From positions 3,038,001 through 3,102,000 of the forward strand of contig CAXXFB010000001.1 in the NCBI GenBank assembly GCA_963674545.2: a DNA stretch of 64,000 bases, written 5' to 3'. Positions 15,866 to 24,232 of the stretch are shown here, piece by piece. The translations under genes were made by a program, and so were the position numbers. Each line of letters begins with the position of its first letter. Position 1 is the first letter of the stretch. This DNA is from JABGQS01 sp963674545 (lineage in GTDB: Bacteria; Bacillota; Clostridia; Christensenellales; SZUA-584). Under the pieces are notes generated by a model. The model worked only from the letters and a program-made list of their open reading frames with translations, made no database searches and was not told the DNA's origin.

Positions 15866-17593
15866 ATGGAAACAGTAAATCTTAGAATAAACAACAGACC
15901 TGTAGAGGTGGAAAAAGGAACGCTGATTCTGGATGCCGCAAAGTCAGTAGGTGTAAACATCCCAACGCTCTGCTACCACCCCGACCAGGATATAAAGGCG
16001 AACTGCAGAGTGTGTACTGTAGAGGTGGAAGGCTGCCGTACATTGCAGCCGGCCTGTGCAACGCCCGTGCAGGAGGGTATGGTAATATGGACTAACTCAC
16101 GACGTGCCCGTGATGCAAGAAAGATAAACATAGAGCTCTTGCTTGCCAACCACAACATGAGCTGCACGACGTGCATAAGAAACTCCAATTGCGAGCTCCA
16201 GCGCATAGCGGCGGCCTTGGGCATACGTGAGACAAGGTTCGAGAACATAATGAGGGAAGAGCCCAAAGACGAGTCAAGCCCGTCGCTGGTGCGTAACCAG
16301 AACAAGTGCATCAAGTGCGGACGCTGCATACAGGTCTGCGCAAACGTACAGGGTCTGAGCATACTCGACTACATGGGCAGGGGCAACACCAGCGAGGTTA
16401 AACCGGCATACGGTAAATACTTAAGCGACGTTGCCTGCGTTGCCTGCGGACAGTGCTCTACGGTCTGTCCGGTTGCGGCGATAACAGAGAAAGAGGACAT
16501 AGAACGTGTATGGGAAGCCATAAACGACCCTGAAAAACACGTGATAGTCCAGACCGCCCCGGCTGTACGTGTTTCCTTAGGTGAAGAGTTCGGCATGGAG
16601 CCGGGCAGCGTTGTCACGGGCAAGCTTGTGTCTGCGCTAAAGCACCTTGGTTTCGACGAAGTCTTCGATACAGACTTCACGGCCGACCTTACGATAATCG
16701 AGGAAGGAAACGAACTGCTGCACCGCATCAAGACAGGCGGCAAGCTTCCGATGCTTACGTCCTGCAGCCCCGGTTGGATAAACTTCATAGAGCAGTACTA
16801 TCCGGAACTTTTGCAGCACGTATCCTCCTGTAAGTCTCCCCAGCAGATGTTCGGAGCGCTTGCAAAGGGCTACTATCCGGACAAGATAGGAAAGAAGCCG
16901 GAGGATATCTTCAGCGTTTCTATAATGCCGTGTACGGCCAAGAAGTATGAAGCGCAGCGCACAGAGATGAGCGTAGTGAAAAACATACCGGACGTAGATG
17001 CAGTACTCACCACGAGAGAACTTGGACGTATGCTCAAGCAGGCGGGTATAGACTTCGAAGATCTGCCGGAGGAAGAATACGATGCTCCGTTCGGCATCTC
17101 CACCGGTGCGGCTGTAATATTCGGCGCTACCGGCGGAGTTATGGAAGCTGCCCTTCGTACGGTCTATGAAGTCGTGACGGGAGAAACACTTGAATCGCTC
17201 GACTTTAAAGACGTTCGCGGTCTGGAAGGTATAAAAGAAGCCGAAGTAGACCTTGCCGGCACAAAAGTCAAGGTAATGGTAGCGCACTCGCTCTCCAAAG
17301 CACGCCAGGTGATGGAGCTTCTCAAGGAAGGCAAACTCAAAGACTACGCTTTCATAGAGATAATGTGCTGTCCGGGCGGCTGTATAGGCGGCGGCGGTCA
17401 GCCGTACGGCGTCACTAACGAGCTTCGTCAGCGGCGCATAGACGCAACGTATCAGGCAGACGTAGACCTGCCGATACGCAAGTCACACGACAACCCGGCG
17501 ATAAAGAAGCTGTATGACGAGTTCCTCAAAGAACCACTCGGAGAGAACTCCCACCACCTGCTCCACACACGCTACTACGACAGAAGCAGGTAG
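15866..17593 (+). CDS. hydA: [FeFe] hydrogenase catalytic subunit
   Basis: A 575-residue subunit that reduces protons or oxidises H2 at an H-cluster. From the N-terminus it has a plant-type [2Fe-2S] domain (C36, C47, C50, C64), a His-Cys3 [4Fe-4S] site (H96 region; C100, C103, C109), a 2[4Fe-4S] ferredoxin domain (C148-C201) and the H-domain with L1 (TSCSPGW, 298-304), L2 (MPCTAKKYE) and L3 (MCCPGGCIGGGGQP). L1 has Ser where the common TSCCPxW motif has its second Cys. HydE/F/G maturases are not in this window. A terminator follows. Confidence 0.95.
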   Translation: METVNLRINNRPVEVEKGTLILDAAKSVGVNIPTLCYHPDQDIKANCRVCTVEVEGCRTLQPACATPVQEGMVIWTNSRRARDARKINIELLLANHNMSCTTCIRNSNCELQRIAAALGIRETRFENIMREEPKDESSPSLVRNQNKCIKCGRCIQVCANVQGLSILDYMGRGNTSEVKPAYGKYLSDVACVACGQCSTVCPVAAITEKEDIERVWEAINDPEKHVIVQTAPAVRVSLGEEFGMEPGSVVTGKLVSALKHLGFDEVFDTDFTADLTIIEEGNELLHRIKTGGKLPMLTSCSPGWINFIEQYYPELLQHVSSCKSPQQMFGALAKGYYPDKIGKKPEDIFSVSIMPCTAKKYEAQRTEMSVVKNIPDVDAVLTTRELGRMLKQAGIDFEDLPEEEYDAPFGISTGAAVIFGATGGVMEAALRTVYEVVTGETLESLDFKDVRGLEGIKEAEVDLAGTKVKVMVAHSLSKARQVMELLKEGKLKDYAFIEIMCCPGGCIGGGGQPYGVTNELRQRRIDATYQADVDLPIRKSHDNPAIKKLYDEFLKEPLGENSHHLLHTRYYDRSR

Positions 17594-17607
17594 TAAACCG
17601 CAGCACC

Positions 17608-17642
17608 AAACGCTCTGCCCATCTCTTGGGCAGGGCGTTTTT
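17608..17642 (+). terminator. Intrinsic terminator of the hydrogenase operon
   Basis: AAACGC and CTGCCC pair with GGGCAG and GCGTTT, followed by TTTTT. Confidence 0.85.
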
Positions 17643-17670
17643 CATATGGAAAAAAGATTATTACTATAAA

Positions 17671-17720
17671 TAGAGGATATTCCACGTTTATGTTGAAATA
17701 GTATAAGACTAACATATACA
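17671..17720 (+). promoter_or_regulatory. Promoter with shared TGTTGAAATAG box (copy 1)
   Basis: TAGAGG, 14 bases, then TGTTGAAATAG (17691-17701). TTGAAA at 17693-17698 and TATACA at 17715-17720 (16-base spacer) form a plausible promoter about 150 bases before the membrane-protein gene. A second copy of the box lies at 19326-19360. Confidence 0.45.
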
Positions 17721-17871
17721 AATAAAACTTGTAATAATTATTTATACGGCTTAGAGACATATTCAATTCTTCATTTTTGAAAAAGGGATATGATGAAAAT
17801 TAACAATATAAGTTATAGGCTGATATTTTATTGACAGGAATACGATAAGAACTTGTTTTGGAGGTTTTAAT

Positions 17872-19161
17872 TTGCGTAAATTTCTTATCTATATAATTAT
17901 TTTTATTACTTTAGTGACTACTGGGACGTTATTATTAGTAGCGGCCAGAGAACTACCGGAAGAGAGGATAGAATATAATTTTATCGATTCTACAGAACAA
18001 TTTAAAATAGAACAATTCTATGGCAGAGTTGTTAATGCTTCGAAAGCCAGATATCAACTGGATAATTGCTCAGAGATATTAATCCTATATCAAAGTGTTT
18101 ATCTTAACAAATATGAGCCTTTGTCATCTGTTTATGCAAACGGTACATTTTACGAACAGACAGATGCAAATATGAACTGTTATCTTGAACTTTATACAGA
18201 TGCAATAAAAGAGCATAAACCTTCTAATATGAACTATGTTCGTTATTGGCAGGGCTTTCGGGCTCCTGTAAGAATGCTGCTCACCTTTTTTAACTATACT
18301 GAGATCCGCGAACTGATTATGTGGGTGTTTATATTGCTGTTTGGTTCTGTTTTGCTTGTGCTTTACCGACAGACAGGCAGCTTTTGGCCGCCTTTGATAT
18401 TTGCCCTTTGTATAGCATTAAGTAATCCAATAGTACTATTTTCTAGCCTGCAATATAGCTGCTGCTATTTACTTGCGTTTATTGGGATGCTGGGGCTGCC
18501 GATAATTATTAAAAAGCCAAAGCTTACCGGATATTATTTCTTTGTGCTAGGCGCTCTAACACAGTACTTTGACTTTTATACGACGCCCTTAATTACTTGC
18601 GGTTTACCATTGCTTGGACTAATGATATGTCTCGCATATAAAGAAGACACTACAGTTTGCAGCTTAATAAAGCTTGTTGTTCGCTGCATATTATTATGGC
18701 TTGCCGCCTATGTGATGATGTGGATAGCTAAGCTTATATTAGCTTCGCTATTTACAGAAACTAACGGTCTTGAAAACGGCATAAATTCATTTCTTTTCCG
18801 TATAGGGGTAGATAAGAGAGAAGACCTAATGCAGTATTATTCTCCGATTGGGGCACTGAAAGCATGCCTGATATCAATGTTGGACTTAAAAGTTTGGATC
18901 GGATTGGCTGTTGTATGGTTTGTAACGCTAGCGATAATAATAATAACCGCACATGATCGCAAGCGTTTTGGACGTGCTTTAGTATTTTTAGCATTGTCTG
19001 TACTTCCCGTTGCGTGGATATTTGTTTCTGCCCAGCCTTCTTATATTCATTCTTTCTTCCAGCACCGAGTATTATGTGTTTCTATACTCAGCGTGTTCTT
19101 TTCACTTTTAGTATTATATAAAGACACAAGGGGAGAAAAAAGAATAGAATTAAATGAGTAA
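17872..19161 (+). CDS. Polytopic membrane protein of unknown function
   Basis: A 429-residue protein with an N-terminal hydrophobic anchor, an outside segment of about 100 residues, and eight to ten further membrane helices. I do not recognise the family; the layout (an outside domain after the first helix, then a helical bundle) resembles some GT-C glycosyltransferase-like proteins, but no catalytic motif is clear. Translation appears to start at TTG (17872), eight bases after GGAGG. The gene is visibly richer in A and T (TTA, ATA and AAA codons) than its neighbours and is followed by a terminator. Confidence 0.68.
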   Translation: MRKFLIYIIIFITLVTTGTLLLVAARELPEERIEYNFIDSTEQFKIEQFYGRVVNASKARYQLDNCSEILILYQSVYLNKYEPLSSVYANGTFYEQTDANMNCYLELYTDAIKEHKPSNMNYVRYWQGFRAPVRMLLTFFNYTEIRELIMWVFILLFGSVLLVLYRQTGSFWPPLIFALCIALSNPIVLFSSLQYSCCYLLAFIGMLGLPIIIKKPKLTGYYFFVLGALTQYFDFYTTPLITCGLPLLGLMICLAYKEDTTVCSLIKLVVRCILLWLAAYVMMWIAKLILASLFTETNGLENGINSFLFRIGVDKREDLMQYYSPIGALKACLISMLDLKVWIGLAVVWFVTLAIIIITAHDRKRFGRALVFLALSVLPVAWIFVSAQPSYIHSFFQHRVLCVSILSVFFSLLVLYKDTRGEKRIELNE

Positions 19162-19234
19162 AAACACTTTTGTTTGTAGCAATATTTGAAAATCAGATAT
19201 AACAGTTGAAAATATTCAGACTCAGGTCAATTTT

Positions 19235-19264
19235 AAAAGCGCATCATTAGATGTGCTTTTAATA
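19235..19264 (+). terminator. Intrinsic terminator
   Basis: AAAAGCGCAT pairs with ATGTGCTTTT (one G-U pair, loop CATTAG) and is followed by an A/T-rich tail. Confidence 0.65.
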
Positions 19265-19325
19265 TATTAAAGATTAAACAAACAACGAAACAGTATGGTG
19301 AAATAAAGAATTATTTCCTTATTTT

Positions 19326-19377
19326 AGAGGGGATTTACTTTATTTGTTGAAATAGAGTAATTATGATGTCTTAATAT
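19326..19377 (+). promoter_or_regulatory. Promoter with shared TGTTGAAATAG box (copy 2)
   Basis: TAGAGG, 14 bases, TGTTGAAATAG (19345-19355). TTGAAA at 19348-19353 and TAATAT at 19372-19377 give an 18-base spacer, about 40 bases before the P-loop gene. It has the same layout as the box at 17671. Confidence 0.45.
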
Positions 19378-19417
19378 CAAGGATATATTTTATACGCTTT
19401 TTTGAAAGGGAAGTAAT

Positions 19418-20005
19418 ATGGTTATTTTATTGACCGGGGCTACCCATACAGGCAAAACGGTTCTGGCACAGAAGTTACTTGAAGAATATAAATATCCATA
19501 TCTCTCGATTGACCATCTAAAGATGGGTTTGATACGAAGTGGTCATTGTCAGCTGACAGCAGAAAGCAGCGATCAAGATTTGACGGAGTATCTTTGGCCT
19601 ATTGTTAGAGAAATTACAAAGACTAATATTGAGAATGGACAAAACATTATTATTGAAGGTTGTTATATTCCTTTCGACTATAAAAAAGACTTTAGCGAAG
19701 AATATCTCAAGAAGATCAAGTTTATTTGTCTCGTATTTAGCGAAAATTATATACACAATCATTTTGAAGACATAAAACAATATGCAGGTATCATTGAAAA
19801 TCGACACAATAATGATTATTGTACTGAAGAAATGCTAGTAAGTGAAAATGAGAAAAATATCGAGAGTTGTAATGCGTACGGTCTTGATTACATTTTTATT
19901 GATGACAAGTATGATTTGGATTGGAACTTCAAAAATCAATTCATCATATTTCTTGCTTTACAAACAGCTTGGCTAAAACATAAAATTCATATAAATAAAC
20001 AATAG
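19418..20005 (+). CDS. P-loop NTPase / small-molecule kinase-like protein
   Basis: A 195-residue protein opening with a Walker A loop (GATHTGKT) directly after the first strand, as in small kinases of the adenylate kinase / 2-phosphoglycerate kinase type. A later I-I-I-E-G-C-Y strand with Glu could be the Walker B or substrate element. The substrate is unknown. The ATG has a GGGAAG site. Composition is AT-rich like the preceding membrane-protein gene, and both share a promoter box. Confidence 0.7.
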   Translation: MVILLTGATHTGKTVLAQKLLEEYKYPYLSIDHLKMGLIRSGHCQLTAESSDQDLTEYLWPIVREITKTNIENGQNIIIEGCYIPFDYKKDFSEEYLKKIKFICLVFSENYIHNHFEDIKQYAGIIENRHNNDYCTEEMLVSENEKNIESCNAYGLDYIFIDDKYDLDWNFKNQFIIFLALQTAWLKHKIHINKQ

Positions 20006-20068
20006 AATCCCGAATCCATTCAGTAATCTAAAATAAACTTGCTCAAACTAAATTATTCTACTCTTTAT

Positions 20069-20098
20069 TTGACTTCCCACTCCATTTTATGCTACAAT
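20069..20098 (+). promoter_or_regulatory. Promoter of the DeoR operon
   Basis: TTGACT, 18-base spacer, TACAAT with an extended -10 TG. It lies immediately upstream of the AAACA repeats and 90 bases before the regulator gene. Confidence 0.72.
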
Positions 20099-20110
20099 CA
20101 AAACGGTCAA

Positions 20111-20158
20111 AAACAATCATAAACAAACAAAAACATAACAGATAAACATTTATAAACA
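20111..20158 (+). repeat. Phased AAACA repeats, probable DeoR-family operator
   Basis: Six AAACA pentamers start at 20111, 20121, 20125, 20131, 20144 and 20154; most are 10 bases apart, i.e. on one face of the helix. Operators of DeoR/LacR-type regulators are built from TGTTT repeats, the complement of AAACA. They lie in the initially transcribed region, fitting autorepression. Confidence 0.6.
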
Positions 20159-20187
20159 TACATACACAAAACGGGGGGAGAAGCAGA

Positions 20188-20964
20188 TTGTTTGCAGAAC
20201 AGCGTAAAAAAACGATAATGGAACTGCTGAAGGTAAACTCCAGCGTATCACTGAACGAGCTTATAGATACTTTCGAAGTCAGCGAAACAACGATACGGCG
20301 AGACCTTACCGAGCTCGAGAACACAGGCGAGCTTATAAGGACGCACGGCGGCGCGATACTGAACACCAAATCCGGTTTCGAACCGGACTACCTTCAAAAG
20401 CAGAGCGAGTTCCTGGAGGAGAAAAAGAACATAGCAAAAACAGTCGCATCAATGGTGGACGACGGCGACACTGTTATACTGGACTCCGGTTCCACCACTT
20501 TTGAGATAGCAAAAGAGCTTTCAGACAAAAGGATAACTCTTGTAACCAACTCGGCAATAATAGTTTCAGCCTTTCTTTCAAAACAAACAAACATGCAGAT
20601 ACATTCAACGGGCGGCATGCTGCGCACCCACACGAAATCATTTGTCGGTTCGGCAGCGGAAGATTTCCTGCGCCAGATTCGTCCGGATAAAGCGTTCATT
20701 GCGGCAAACGGCATCAGCCTTTCGGCAGGCGCGACCACAGCCCACATGAGCGAGGCAAGCATAAAAAGAGTGATAATGAGCGTCGCAAAACAACTCTATC
20801 TTGTCGTAGACCATTCAAAGTTCGGTAAAGAATATTTCAGGGTAATAGCGCCCGTCAGCTCTTTCGACGCCGTCATATGCGATGGAGACGTCCCGGCTCA
20901 GACGGTAGAGAAGTTTAGGAAAAGCGATATAAAAATTTACTGCGGAAAGGAAAATGAAAAATGA
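20188..20964 (+). CDS. DeoR/GlpR-family transcriptional regulator
   Basis: A 258-residue regulator with the DeoR N-terminal winged helix (ERRxxI-like opening, then V-S-E-T-T-I-R-R-D-L-T-E-L as the recognition helix, residues 29-41) and the C-terminal sugar-phosphate-sensor domain (D-G-D-T-V-I-L-D-S-G-S-T-T near residue 92, and D-H-S-K-F-G near 211). Start is TTG at 20188 after a GGGGGGAG site. It overlaps the next gene by ATGA, so it leads an operon with a URO-D-like protein and an aminotransferase, and probably controls it in response to a phosphorylated metabolite. Confidence 0.92.
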   Translation: MFAEQRKKTIMELLKVNSSVSLNELIDTFEVSETTIRRDLTELENTGELIRTHGGAILNTKSGFEPDYLQKQSEFLEEKKNIAKTVASMVDDGDTVILDSGSTTFEIAKELSDKRITLVTNSAIIVSAFLSKQTNMQIHSTGGMLRTHTKSFVGSAAEDFLRQIRPDKAFIAANGISLSAGATTAHMSEASIKRVIMSVAKQLYLVVDHSKFGKEYFRVIAPVSSFDAVICDGDVPAQTVEKFRKSDIKIYCGKENEK

Positions 20965-21989
20965 ACGCATATGAAAGAGCGGTGGCGGCAGTCACCAACC
21001 AGCCGCTCGACAGGATCCCGTCAGCAGAGATATTCATCGACAAAGGCGTGATGAAAGCGCTAAGCGGAACGGACGACTACATGGACTTCTGCGACTTTAT
21101 AGATCTTGAGATTGTGATAACGAACACTCCGTCTTCGCTGTACCGCAAAAAGGTGGTAGATGCAGATAAAGGCATCTTCGTGAATGAGTGGGGAATAAAG
21201 CGTCAGCAGGGCGCAGAAATCGTCTCATCGCTTTTAGAACCGTCTCTGACTACCAAAGATCAGGTAATGAACTATAAAGCCCCCGACCCATATGACGACT
21301 ACCGTTACGAAGAACTAAAGCAGCTTGTAAAGCGGTTCAAGGGCAAGCGTATGATAGGCTTCCACGTGCACGATTCGTTCAACTATCCTTACTACCTTCG
21401 CGGTATGGAAAACCTCTTCATGGACATGTACGAAGACCCGGAGATAGTCGAGCATCTTGTTGACATCAGCGTAGAGCACAATATTGCAATGGCGCTGCGT
21501 GGCATCGAGCTCGGCGCAGACTTCATACTCCTCGGAGACGACTACGGAGCAAGCAGCACTCTGCTCATCTCGCCGGAACAGTTCCGTCAGTTCTTTATGC
21601 CGGGCTTCGCCAAGGTCGTATCAGCGGTCAAGGATGCAGGCGCATTTTGCTTCAAGCATTGCTGCGGCAACATCAACTCTATCCTAGACGATATGGTCGC
21701 AACAGGCATAGACGTGCTTCATCCGCTCGACCCAAGCGCCGGTATGGACATAGTCGCCGTAAAGGATAAATATCAGAACCTGACAGTCATGGGCGGTATA
21801 AACTGCTATGAGCCGCTAACAGACTATAGCCTCGAGGAGTTAAAGGAAGAAACACTATCCGTCCTCGAAAAGGTCGGCAACGGAGGCAGATACATAATAG
21901 CATCAAGCAACAGCATACATTCGAAAGTCAAGCCGGAGAACTACTTTGCCATGCAGCAGACTCGCAAAGAATTTGTTCCGAAGTTCTAG
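20961..21989 (+). CDS. Uroporphyrinogen-decarboxylase-fold protein, probable methyltransferase type
   Basis: A 342-residue member of the URO-D superfamily. It has an H-x-C-G-N motif (KHCCGN, about residue 233), which in MtaA/MtbA-type corrinoid:CoM methyltransferases and related demethylases binds zinc, and the G-G-I-N strand near 274. True heme-pathway HemE enzymes lack that motif, so this is more likely a methyl-transfer or demethylation enzyme. No corrinoid protein is next to it. It overlaps deoR by 4 bases and precedes an aminotransferase, suggesting catabolism of a methylated or amino compound, which is inference. Confidence 0.78.
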   Translation: MNAYERAVAAVTNQPLDRIPSAEIFIDKGVMKALSGTDDYMDFCDFIDLEIVITNTPSSLYRKKVVDADKGIFVNEWGIKRQQGAEIVSSLLEPSLTTKDQVMNYKAPDPYDDYRYEELKQLVKRFKGKRMIGFHVHDSFNYPYYLRGMENLFMDMYEDPEIVEHLVDISVEHNIAMALRGIELGADFILLGDDYGASSTLLISPEQFRQFFMPGFAKVVSAVKDAGAFCFKHCCGNINSILDDMVATGIDVLHPLDPSAGMDIVAVKDKYQNLTVMGGINCYEPLTDYSLEELKEETLSVLEKVGNGGRYIIASSNSIHSKVKPENYFAMQQTRKEFVPKF

Positions 21990-22020
21990 CGGCAGACAAT
22001 AAATCTTACGGAGGTCAAGT

Positions 22021-22137
22021 TTGAAACTTAACACTTATTGCAGAAAGCAAGAGGCATCTGAATTTTGTCTCATAACAATTTTGTGCTTTGCTAAAGAAAG
22101 GAAGGGTCATAGAAATGTACGACAAGAACTGGTATAA
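22021..22137 (+). CDS. Possible 38-residue leader ORF
   Basis: TTG at 22021 follows a well-spaced GGAGG (22010-22014) and opens a 38-codon frame that ends 23 bases inside the aminotransferase gene. It could be a translated leader that couples to the aminotransferase, or a chance ORF. It encodes no recognisable domain; three cysteines are present. Confidence 0.25.
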   Translation: MKLNTYCRKQEASEFCLITILCFAKERKGHRNVRQELV

Positions 22138-23467
22138 AGTAGATGCAAGCAAACTGCCGGTGATGAAAGTCCCGGCGCCCGGGCCAAAGTCTCAGGAGAT
22201 GCACGGACGGGCAAGCAAAATAATGAAGGGCTATTCTGGCCAGGTCCAGCTTTTCCCGGTCGTTTTCGAGAGCGGCCACGGCTGCACATTAACGGACGTT
22301 GACGGCAACACCTATATAGACTTTTCTTCGGGCATCGTTGTCGCTTCATTGGGGCATTGCCATCCGAAAATCGTCGAAGCCATAAACAAGGCGGCAAGCA
22401 CTCTTATGAACGCTCACGACTTCACCTCGCCTATAAAGATGAAGCTGCTCGAAAAGCTGGCGGAGATGTCAATGGGAGATCTCAACGGCATACAGCTGTA
22501 TGACAGCGGAACAACTGCGGTAGAAGCAGGGCTGCGTGCAGCTCGTGCAGCAACGGGCAACGACGAGTTCATAGCCTTCTTCCGTGACTTCCACGGCAAG
22601 ACGAGAGATTCAGTAAGCTGCGCTGCAATGAAGCCGGCGAACGGTATGCGCTCACCCGGCTTTGTGATGGCGCCCAGGCCAAACTGCTATCGCTGCCCAT
22701 ACGGTCTCGAATACCCACAGTGCAACCTTCACTGTGCAGACTTCATAGAAACTACGATAGACAATGCCACAACAGGCCGTGTCGCCGCAATAGTGATAGA
22801 GCCGGTACAGGGCTGGGGCGGTGCGGTGCTTCCGCCGAAAGGATTCTTCCCGAAGCTGCGTAAGATGTGCGATGAACGTGGAATACTGCTTTTCGCAGAC
22901 GAAGTGTTGATGGGCACCGGACGCTCCGGCAAGATGTGGTGCATGGAACATTATGATACCCAGCCGGACATCATGACTATAGGCAAGGGCTTTGGCAACG
23001 GCTTCCCGGTAACTGCGATGCTGATACGTGAGGAGTACAAAGACGCGCTTGAGAAGATAAGCGCATCCACCAGCTACGGCGGCAATCCGATGGCGTGTGC
23101 AGCAGCGCTTGCATGTCTGGAAGTGATAGAGGAAGAGAACATCTGCGACAAAGCGGCTGCTACAGGAAAAGCTATGCTGAACAGATTGGAACAGATAAAA
23201 CAAAACCATAAGATAGTCGGAGACGTTCGCGGCTGCGGCATGTACCTTGGGATGGAGCTCGTGAAAGACAGAGAGACAAAAGAACCGTTCACAGATGCCG
23301 GAATAATGGTCTATCAAAAGGCTTTCGCAAAAGGTTTGGCATGGGTTCCGCAGAACCATATACTTCGTCTGTCCCCACCGATACTGATGGACGAAGACCT
23401 CGCAATGAAGGGGCTCGATCTGATAGAAGAAGCAATAGACGAAACGGAAAAACACTTCGGATACTGA
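22115..23467 (+). CDS. Class III (subgroup II) PLP-dependent aminotransferase
   Basis: A 450-residue omega-amino-acid-type aminotransferase of the GabT/ArgD/OAT superfamily. Visible are the PLP pocket (Y-D-S-G-T-T-A-V-E-A-G near residue 128), the D-E-V motif (FADEVLMGTGR) and the catalytic lysine in T-I-G-K-G-F-G-N-G-F. A Cys-rich insertion (C-Y-R-C-P-Y ... C-N-L-H-C) near 190-212 is typical of one GabT-like subgroup. ATG at 22115 is chosen because GAAAGGAAGGG lies in front; an in-frame TTG at 22088 has that site inside the coding part. It is third in the deoR operon; the amine substrate is unknown. Confidence 0.9.
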   Translation: MYDKNWYKVDASKLPVMKVPAPGPKSQEMHGRASKIMKGYSGQVQLFPVVFESGHGCTLTDVDGNTYIDFSSGIVVASLGHCHPKIVEAINKAASTLMNAHDFTSPIKMKLLEKLAEMSMGDLNGIQLYDSGTTAVEAGLRAARAATGNDEFIAFFRDFHGKTRDSVSCAAMKPANGMRSPGFVMAPRPNCYRCPYGLEYPQCNLHCADFIETTIDNATTGRVAAIVIEPVQGWGGAVLPPKGFFPKLRKMCDERGILLFADEVLMGTGRSGKMWCMEHYDTQPDIMTIGKGFGNGFPVTAMLIREEYKDALEKISASTSYGGNPMACAAALACLEVIEEENICDKAAATGKAMLNRLEQIKQNHKIVGDVRGCGMYLGMELVKDRETKEPFTDAGIMVYQKAFAKGLAWVPQNHILRLSPPILMDEDLAMKGLDLIEEAIDETEKHFGY

Positions 23468-23478
23468 TAAAAAAGCCA

Positions 23479-23524
23479 AAGAAGAGCTCTCTGCAGTCCA
23501 TAATTGCAGGGAGCTTCTTTTTAT
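23479..23524 (+). terminator. Intrinsic terminator
   Basis: A long stem with a two-base bulge (AAGAAG-CTCTCTGCA with TGCAGGGAGCTTCTT) followed by TTTTTA ends the deoR operon. Confidence 0.75.
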
Positions 23525-23542
23525 TGCAGCTCCGCTCCCAGT

Positions 23543-23571
23543 TTTACCATCAGCGGTATAGATGTTATAAT
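23543..23571 (+). promoter_or_regulatory. Promoter of the SRAP gene
   Basis: TTTACC, 17-base spacer, TATAAT with extended TG, ending 30 bases before the start codon. Confidence 0.72.
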
Positions 23572-23601
23572 ATTAGTGAATAAACGGCGGAGGTAGCACA
23601 T

Positions 23602-24204
23602 ATGTGCGGAAGATATGCATTCGACGATATAGAGGAGATATTCGAAGTGCGCACGCTGCTCGAAGAAGCGGCGGCGAACCTTGGCAGCGAGAAAGCGTCA
23701 CAGATAAAGACTGGCGAGGTTTTCCCCAGCGAAACTGCAGCTGTGGTAGCGCAGAGCAGGGGAGTGGCTGCTATGTCTTGGGGCTATCCGCTGCACAGCA
23801 CAAGCAAACTTATAATCAATGCCCGAAGCGAAACGCTCTTTGAAAAACCGATGTTTAAGAAAAGCATATCATCAAACAGATGCCTTATCCCGTGCACCGG
23901 CTTTTTCGAATGGAGCAGCTCACAGGGCAATAAACACAAATTTAAGATATATCCTGCAGGGGAGAAGTTCTTCTATCTTGCCGGGCTCTACAGCAGCTTT
24001 CATAAAGATGGCGTAGCACAGGAGCGGTTTGTAATAATAACAGCGCCGGCGAACGAGTCGATGAAGCCAATACACGAGCGTATGCCGCTGATGCTTCTGC
24101 ATGACGATAAAGACGCTTGGCTTGGTGCTAAAATAGATATTGAAGCAATATACAACAGTATCACTGAGCTGGATAAAATAGCTGTTTTAAAAACGCCCCG
24201 GTAA
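23602..24204 (+). CDS. SOS-response-associated peptidase family (SRAP/YedK) protein
   Basis: A 200-residue SRAP-family protein. It starts M-C-G-R-Y, and Cys2 becomes the N-terminal nucleophile that forms a thiazolidine link with abasic sites in single-stranded DNA. Other family residues are the N-A-R-S-E-T strand, C-L-I-P-C-x-G-F-F-E-W, and the late P-I-H-E-R-M-P histidine. The role is protection of abasic sites. It is monocistronic, with its own promoter and a bidirectional terminator. Confidence 0.93.
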   Translation: MCGRYAFDDIEEIFEVRTLLEEAAANLGSEKASQIKTGEVFPSETAAVVAQSRGVAAMSWGYPLHSTSKLIINARSETLFEKPMFKKSISSNRCLIPCTGFFEWSSSQGNKHKFKIYPAGEKFFYLAGLYSSFHKDGVAQERFVIITAPANESMKPIHERMPLMLLHDDKDAWLGAKIDIEAIYNSITELDKIAVLKTPR

Positions 24205-24221
24205 ATCTACCGGAGCGTTTA
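24189..24221. terminator. Bidirectional terminator
   Basis: AAACGC and CCGGTA pair with TACCGG and GCGTTT (loop AATC) at the end of two converging genes; the 5' arm overlaps the last codons of the SRAP gene. Confidence 0.75.
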
Positions 24222-24232
24222 ATGTCTTCTGG

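Noticed and set aside
20961..21989. hemE (heme biosynthesis) assignment
   Set aside because: The H-x-C-G-N motif and the neighbours point to the methyltransferase branch; no other heme genes are nearby.
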